Source of the DNA: Candidatus Susulua stagnicola
Lineage (GTDB): Bacteria; Omnitrophota; Gorgyraeia; Duberdicusellales; 4484-171
Direction: 5' to 3'
DNA length: 43,808 nucleotides
NCBI GenBank assembly: GCA_030765735.1
Contig: JAVCBZ010000051.1
Span: forward strand, 1-43,808
This document shows, one piece after another, positions 40,569-43,808 of this stretch (its first letter is position 1; each line of letters opens with the position of its first letter). Made by a program: the position numbers and the translations under genes. Under the pieces are notes generated by a model, which made no database searches, was not told where the DNA came from, and worked only from the letters and a program-made list of their open reading frames with translations.

Positions 40569-41461
40569 AAAAAAGAGTTTTTCTTATTCATTTAACTATT
40601 ATTGTTTTAGCTATTGGTTTATTTAGCTATATTTTTTTAGGGCTAGATCAACTTTATAAAAGAAATATTTTTCTCGGCAACGCAAATGATCTTTCCAAGA
40701 AGGAATTTAAGAGTGCAAAAGTTGAGTATGGTTTTGTTATAAAAAAGATAGGTTTTTTAGGTTCAGAGCTATTACATAATTCAGAAGAGCAATTTGCGGC
40801 AGCTAGTTTAATTAAATTACCAATATTGGCTGCAGTCTTTTATGCAATTGAAGAGGAAAAGGTTGCCTTAGATGATTTAATTACCATACAAAGAAAAGAT
40901 ATAACTGGTGGTAGTGGAAAGATTAAAGCTCTTTCCTTGCCAAGAAAATTTACTTTTGCTCAGCTTTTGGAGTTAATGATTGCTTCAAGTGATAATACTG
41001 CCACTAATAAAGTGATTGAAATCTTGAATTTTAAGTATATTAATGATATTTTTAAAAGAATAGGCTTAAAAGGTACAACTTTAACTAGGAAAATGATGGA
41101 TTTTTCACAACGTAGTAAAGGAATTGAAAACTATACTAGCTCCTCAGACATAGCTTATATTCTAGAGAAAATTTACAAAAAACAGCTAATTAACAGAGAA
41201 TTGTCTAATCTAGCTTTATCTTTTTTAAAAAAACAGAAGGTAAATGATCGCTTACCACGCTATTTACCAGAAGGGATTGTTATCGCCCACAAGACTGGTT
41301 TGGAACGAGGAGTAGTCCATGATGCTGGAATTGTTTTTACCCCAAAAGGTGATTATATAATTTGTGTTTTAGTCAAGGGTTGTAGGAGTTATTCCAAGGC
41401 AAAGAAATTTATTGCTCAATTTTCATTATTGACATATAATCTAATGAATGATAAACGATAA
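40565..41461 (+). CDS. Class A beta-lactamase-fold serine hydrolase
   Basis: An N-terminal signal anchor (residues about 5-26) is followed by a penicillin-binding fold: SLIK with S81 and K84 (AASLIKLPI), SDN at 142-144 (SSDNTATN) and KTG at 243-245. I cannot identify the deacylating Glu of the omega loop; that region reads SQRSKGIENYTSS. It may be a peptidoglycan-acting enzyme or an inactive penicillin-binding homologue, and resistance activity should not be assumed. It overlaps the symporter remnant by ATGA. Confidence 0.8.
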   Translation: MKKRVFLIHLTIIVLAIGLFSYIFLGLDQLYKRNIFLGNANDLSKKEFKSAKVEYGFVIKKIGFLGSELLHNSEEQFAAASLIKLPILAAVFYAIEEEKVALDDLITIQRKDITGGSGKIKALSLPRKFTFAQLLELMIASSDNTATNKVIEILNFKYINDIFKRIGLKGTTLTRKMMDFSQRSKGIENYTSSSDIAYILEKIYKKQLINRELSNLALSFLKKQKVNDRLPRYLPEGIVIAHKTGLERGVVHDAGIVFTPKGDYIICVLVKGCRSYSKAKKFIAQFSLLTYNLMNDKR

Positions 41462-41538
41462 CTAATAATTTATAATTAAAAAATAAAAATTCTTTTAACC
41501 TTGATTATCAATTATCATTTATAAATTATAGAACGAAT

Positions 41539-41841
41539 ATGTTTATTATTAGTAATTTTTTATTTGCTTTAGCCAGAGTCCTAGATTTTATTCTTAATGC
41601 TTTTACTTGGCTTATTATAATTAGAGCCTTGATAAGCTGGGTAAACCCAGATCCCTATAATACAATTGTTCAGTTACTTCATAAATTGACAGAACCAATT
41701 TTTTATCCGATAAGAAAATTGTTGCCTTTTAGCTTTAAGGCGGGAATAGATTTATCGCCGATTATTGCAATTTTAATAATAGTCTTTTGTAGAAGTTTTC
41801 TAGTCCAAACATTATTTGATTTAGCTCTTAAAATGAGGTGA
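41539..41841 (+). CDS. YggT family membrane protein
   Basis: A 100-residue protein with two helical hairpins: VLDFILNAFTWLIIIRALIS, the motif SWVNPDPYN, then LTEPIFYPIRKLLP and the motif GIDLSPIIAILII. These are constant in YggT/YlmG proteins, which have been linked to division, osmotic stress and ion homeostasis. The exact role is not settled. The upstream gap 41462-41538 is AT-rich with a loose inverted repeat ATAATTTATAA / TTATAAATTAT. Confidence 0.9.
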   Translation: MFIISNFLFALARVLDFILNAFTWLIIIRALISWVNPDPYNTIVQLLHKLTEPIFYPIRKLLPFSFKAGIDLSPIIAILIIVFCRSFLVQTLFDLALKMR

Positions 41842-41863
41842 TTAGAGGAGGCAGTAACAAAAA

Positions 41864-42535
41864 ATGGGATTAATATCAGCTGGTATACCGGTAGTTATAG
41901 TTGTAGTTATTTTTTTCTTTATAGTTAGAGTGGCTACAGTAATTTTAAAACTTACTGGCATGGACGAGGGGACTGCTCGCTTCCAAGCAATTTCTGCTTT
42001 TACTGGTACAGGGTTTACAACTGCTGCTGCCGAAACAATTCTTGACGATAAACTTCGAAGCAAAACTGTTAGTGTGCTCATGGTTTTGGGTAAAGTCGGA
42101 ATTGTTTCAGTAATTGCTAGTTTGTTTCTTTCATTTGGTAAAGATGATTTAGCAGCCGATTTATCAAAAGCGGTAATTATTCTTGCTTTTATCACAATTC
42201 TTTATAAAATAACTACTTTGAAAGGATTTTCTCGAGCTTTAAATAAGTTTATTGAAAAAAGAATCATAACTAGAGGGTTCATAAAACAGAAAACCTTAGA
42301 GGAACTTTTTACTCTCCCTAAGGGGTATGGCTTAGCGCAACTTGCAATAACTGGTAAAAGTAAGGAAGATGGACTTACTTTAGCTGAAGCGGGATTTATT
42401 AAAAGAGATATTTTAGTTTTATCTATTGAACGGAAGGAGCAGCTAATCTCTTTTCCTCATGCTGGAGATACAATTAGTAAGGGTGACAAACTTCTTTGTT
42501 ACGGGTTAATAAATAATATAAAAGAATACGCTTAG
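41864..42535 (+). CDS. Membrane protein with TrkA-C (RCK_C) domain
   Basis: Two or three membrane helices (VVIVVVIFFFIVRVATVILK near the start, more at about 70-115) with a pore-like segment TGMDEGTARFQAISAFTGTG are followed by a cytosolic TrkA-C domain (about 155-223, GLTLAEAGFIKRDILVLSIE, GDTISKGDKLLCYG). That domain binds regulatory ligands in potassium and other ion transporters. It lies upstream of an EIIA, a CBS protein and an antiporter, so a part in ion homeostasis is likely. GAGGAGG lies upstream of the ATG. Confidence 0.75.
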   Translation: MGLISAGIPVVIVVVIFFFIVRVATVILKLTGMDEGTARFQAISAFTGTGFTTAAAETILDDKLRSKTVSVLMVLGKVGIVSVIASLFLSFGKDDLAADLSKAVIILAFITILYKITTLKGFSRALNKFIEKRIITRGFIKQKTLEELFTLPKGYGLAQLAITGKSKEDGLTLAEAGFIKRDILVLSIERKEQLISFPHAGDTISKGDKLLCYGLINNIKEYA

Positions 42536-42601
42536 ACTGAAGAAGATTTATGTGAATTCAGGTAATAAGGGTATACAACAAAAAGGAGACAGGGAATAGT
42601 T

Positions 42602-43057
42602 ATGGTAGTATCAGATTATTTAAAAGAAAAGTTTTGTTTGGTTGATTTACAGGCAACGGATAAAGATGGTTCAATTAAAGAAATTGCTGAAGTTTTAGTT
42701 ACTGCTGGGAAGATAATAGATGAAAAATCTTTCATTGAAGATGTTCTTGAAAGAGAAGAGCTTGGTTCAACCGGTATTGGCAATAATGTTGGTATACCTC
42801 ATGCAAGAACTAAAGCAGTTAAGGGCTTTGTTATTGGTTTTGGTCGTTCAAAAGCTGGTATTGAGTTCAAGGCTTTAGATGGAGAAAAAGTTAATCTTGT
42901 TTTTTTGATGGGGGCAGATCCTAGTGAGTTAAATTTATATTTAAGAATTTTAGCTGAGCTATCAAAGCTACTTATGAATATCTCTTTTAGGGAAGCTTTG
43001 ATGGCTGCTAATAGTGCTGCCGAAGTGATTGCAGCAGTAAAAAAGTTTGAACGATAG
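42602..43057 (+). CDS. PTS EIIA domain protein (fructose/PtsN type)
   Basis: Residues 5-148 form an EIIA-Fru/Ntr domain. The phospho-acceptor is H67 in NNVGIPHARTKAV, and LEREELGSTGIGNNVGI and LRILAELSKLLMN are typical. It stands alone without EIIB or EIIC. Placement between a TrkA-C protein and a CBS/antiporter pair suggests a regulatory PtsN-like role on ion transport, as E. coli PtsN acts on K+ uptake, and not sugar import. The AAAGGAG site is a little distant. Confidence 0.85.
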   Translation: MVVSDYLKEKFCLVDLQATDKDGSIKEIAEVLVTAGKIIDEKSFIEDVLEREELGSTGIGNNVGIPHARTKAVKGFVIGFGRSKAGIEFKALDGEKVNLVFLMGADPSELNLYLRILAELSKLLMNISFREALMAANSAAEVIAAVKKFER

Positions 43058-43075
43058 TAAAAAAGTAGGTACGAA

Positions 43076-43540
43076 ATGAAAGTAATTGAAGCTGCAAAAA
43101 CAGATATCATTAAAGTTAAGCGTTCTTTAACTCTAAGAAGCTTGTTGGATATGTTTAAGGACTTTCACACTACCCCTTTAATTCCTGTAGTTGACGCTTG
43201 GGACCATTTGACTGGTGTTGTCTATCCTGAGAGTTTGCTAGATCTATTAAGACCTGTTCAGGCAAAGTTATTCCGGAATGTTCCTTTTATGGAGATGGAC
43301 GAAGATGCCTTTGACTTAGAGTCAATTCCTTCTATGGGAGAGTTGATTATTGTTGACGACATTGTGGATATAAATTTCATCTCAATTAAAGCTGAAGATT
43401 CTTTGGAAGAAGCTTATAAGATTATGCACTTTAATAAAAAAGAGTGTTTGCCTGTTGTTGATGACCAAGGAAAAATTATTGGGATATTGGGGATCTTTGA
43501 CATCATTTGGAGGATGTTTAAAGAGAAAGAAGTCGTATAA
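43076..43540 (+). CDS. CBS-domain pair protein
   Basis: Two CBS motifs, at about residues 10-60 (TLRSLLDMFKDFHTTPLIPV, DHLTGVVYPESLLDLL) and 95-150 (FISIKAEDSLEEAYKIM, ECLPVVDDQGKIIGILGIFD), form a Bateman module that usually binds adenine nucleotides. No other domain is present. Its position between EIIA and the antiporter suggests that it senses energy state for the transporter. Confidence 0.85.
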   Translation: MKVIEAAKTDIIKVKRSLTLRSLLDMFKDFHTTPLIPVVDAWDHLTGVVYPESLLDLLRPVQAKLFRNVPFMEMDEDAFDLESIPSMGELIIVDDIVDINFISIKAEDSLEEAYKIMHFNKKECLPVVDDQGKIIGILGIFDIIWRMFKEKEVV

Positions 43541-43551
43541 AAACATATCTA

Positions 43552-43808
43552 ATGATTAACAATCCAATCTTAAGCTTAGCAATTATATTTATTTTAAGTT
43601 TTTTTGCTTCACGATTAACTAAAAAACTTAGAATACCGACTGTAACTACTTATGTAGTTTTGGGAATAATAATTTCACCTGGTTTATTAAATTTAATTTC
43701 CAAAGAGTTTTTAGCAACTTCTGATTTTTTTTCTCAAATTGTTCTTGGTATGATTGCTTTTAGTTTAGGAGAGAACTTTTCTCTAAGTATCTTACGAAGA
43801 GTGGGGAG
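43552..43808 (+). CDS. Cation/proton antiporter (CPA2/Kef type), N-terminal part
   Basis: The frame is open to the end of the window. The helices SLAIIFILSFFASRLTKKLR, IPTVTTYVVLGIIISPGLLN and FSQIVLGMIAFSLGENFSLS match the start of monovalent cation/proton antiporters, where LRIPTVTxYVLxGxxxGP is a family pattern (here the second Gly is Ser). It starts 12 bases after the CBS gene, so TrkA-C, EIIA, CBS and antiporter form one cluster. Confidence 0.8.
   Translation, partial: MINNPILSLAIIFILSFFASRLTKKLRIPTVTTYVVLGIIISPGLLNLISKEFLATSDFFSQIVLGMIAFSLGENFSLSILRRVG

Noticed and set aside
40565..41461. Beta-lactam resistance gene
   Set aside because: The SxxK, SDN and KTG motifs are present, but the omega-loop Glu needed for rapid hydrolysis is not identifiable, so resistance is not claimed.
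41462..41538. AT-rich inverted repeat before yggT as a terminator
   Set aside because: Arms are eleven A/T bases separated by over 40 bases and no U-run follows. The signal is within what AT-rich DNA gives by chance.

Overview
This is an AT-rich, densely packed chromosome segment in which almost every gene lies on the plus strand and many neighbours overlap by a few bases. Signal peptides, a SurA-type periplasmic chaperone, a SPOR-domain protein and a SecD-SecF fusion point to a diderm bacterium. The gene set, the shortened versions of several housekeeping proteins, and the many small palindromic repeats would fit an uncultivated PVC-group lineage such as Candidatus Omnitrophota. That placement is an inference from gene style, not a demonstrated identity.

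Layout. 1-1.8 kb: end of a nitronate monooxygenase-like gene, then a RhuM-Fic gene between two exact 26-bp copies of the miaB 5' end. 1.9-6.3 kb: tRNA modification and ribosome genes (miaB, a TPR/SPOR protein, miaA, hflX, hpf). 6.4-10.9 kb: heat-shock operon hrcA-grpE-dnaK-dnaJ with a perfect CIRCE operator. 11-13.3 kb: fmdB-like, DUF1015, accD. 13.3-16.7 kb: orphan sugar-type ABC ATPase and two GGDEF proteins. 16.7-20.4 kb: pgi-like, pta, ackA. 20.5-24.5 kb: panD, def, trxB, a flippase-like membrane protein, a NYN nuclease and an MBL hydrolase. 24.5-25.1 kb: a repeat-rich gap with a 249-bp MITE-like element and tRNA-Glu(CTC). 25.3-29.5 kb: a four-gene accessory cluster (XRE-cupin regulator, M20-like protein, two further acetate kinase homologues). 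29.7-33.0 kb: VIT1-like, hisF, hisI, trpE. 33-40.5 kb: rpsP, yajC, secDF, a much shortened Mfd, a SurA-like protein, pdxA, rsmA. 40.5-43.8 kb: a relic of a sodium symporter gene, a class-A beta-lactamase-fold protein, YggT, and an ion/PTS cluster (TrkA-C protein, EIIA, CBS protein, cation/proton antiporter start).

How it works together. The core content is ordinary: protein folding under HrcA/CIRCE control, acetate production through Pta-AckA, Sec secretion, and amino-acid and vitamin synthesis. The most unusual part is the 25.3-29.5 kb cluster. Its own promoter drives a regulator. The M20-like protein lacks two of the usual metal-ligand positions. One AckA paralogue has lost the GGIGE nucleotide loop and a second has lost nearly all catalytic residues, while a canonical ackA sits 6 kb away. 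The second theme is repeats: at least five families of short repeats occur, and several are captured in frame inside miaB, hisI, grpE and fmdB. Several genes are shorter than their families (MiaB, HrcA, Mfd).
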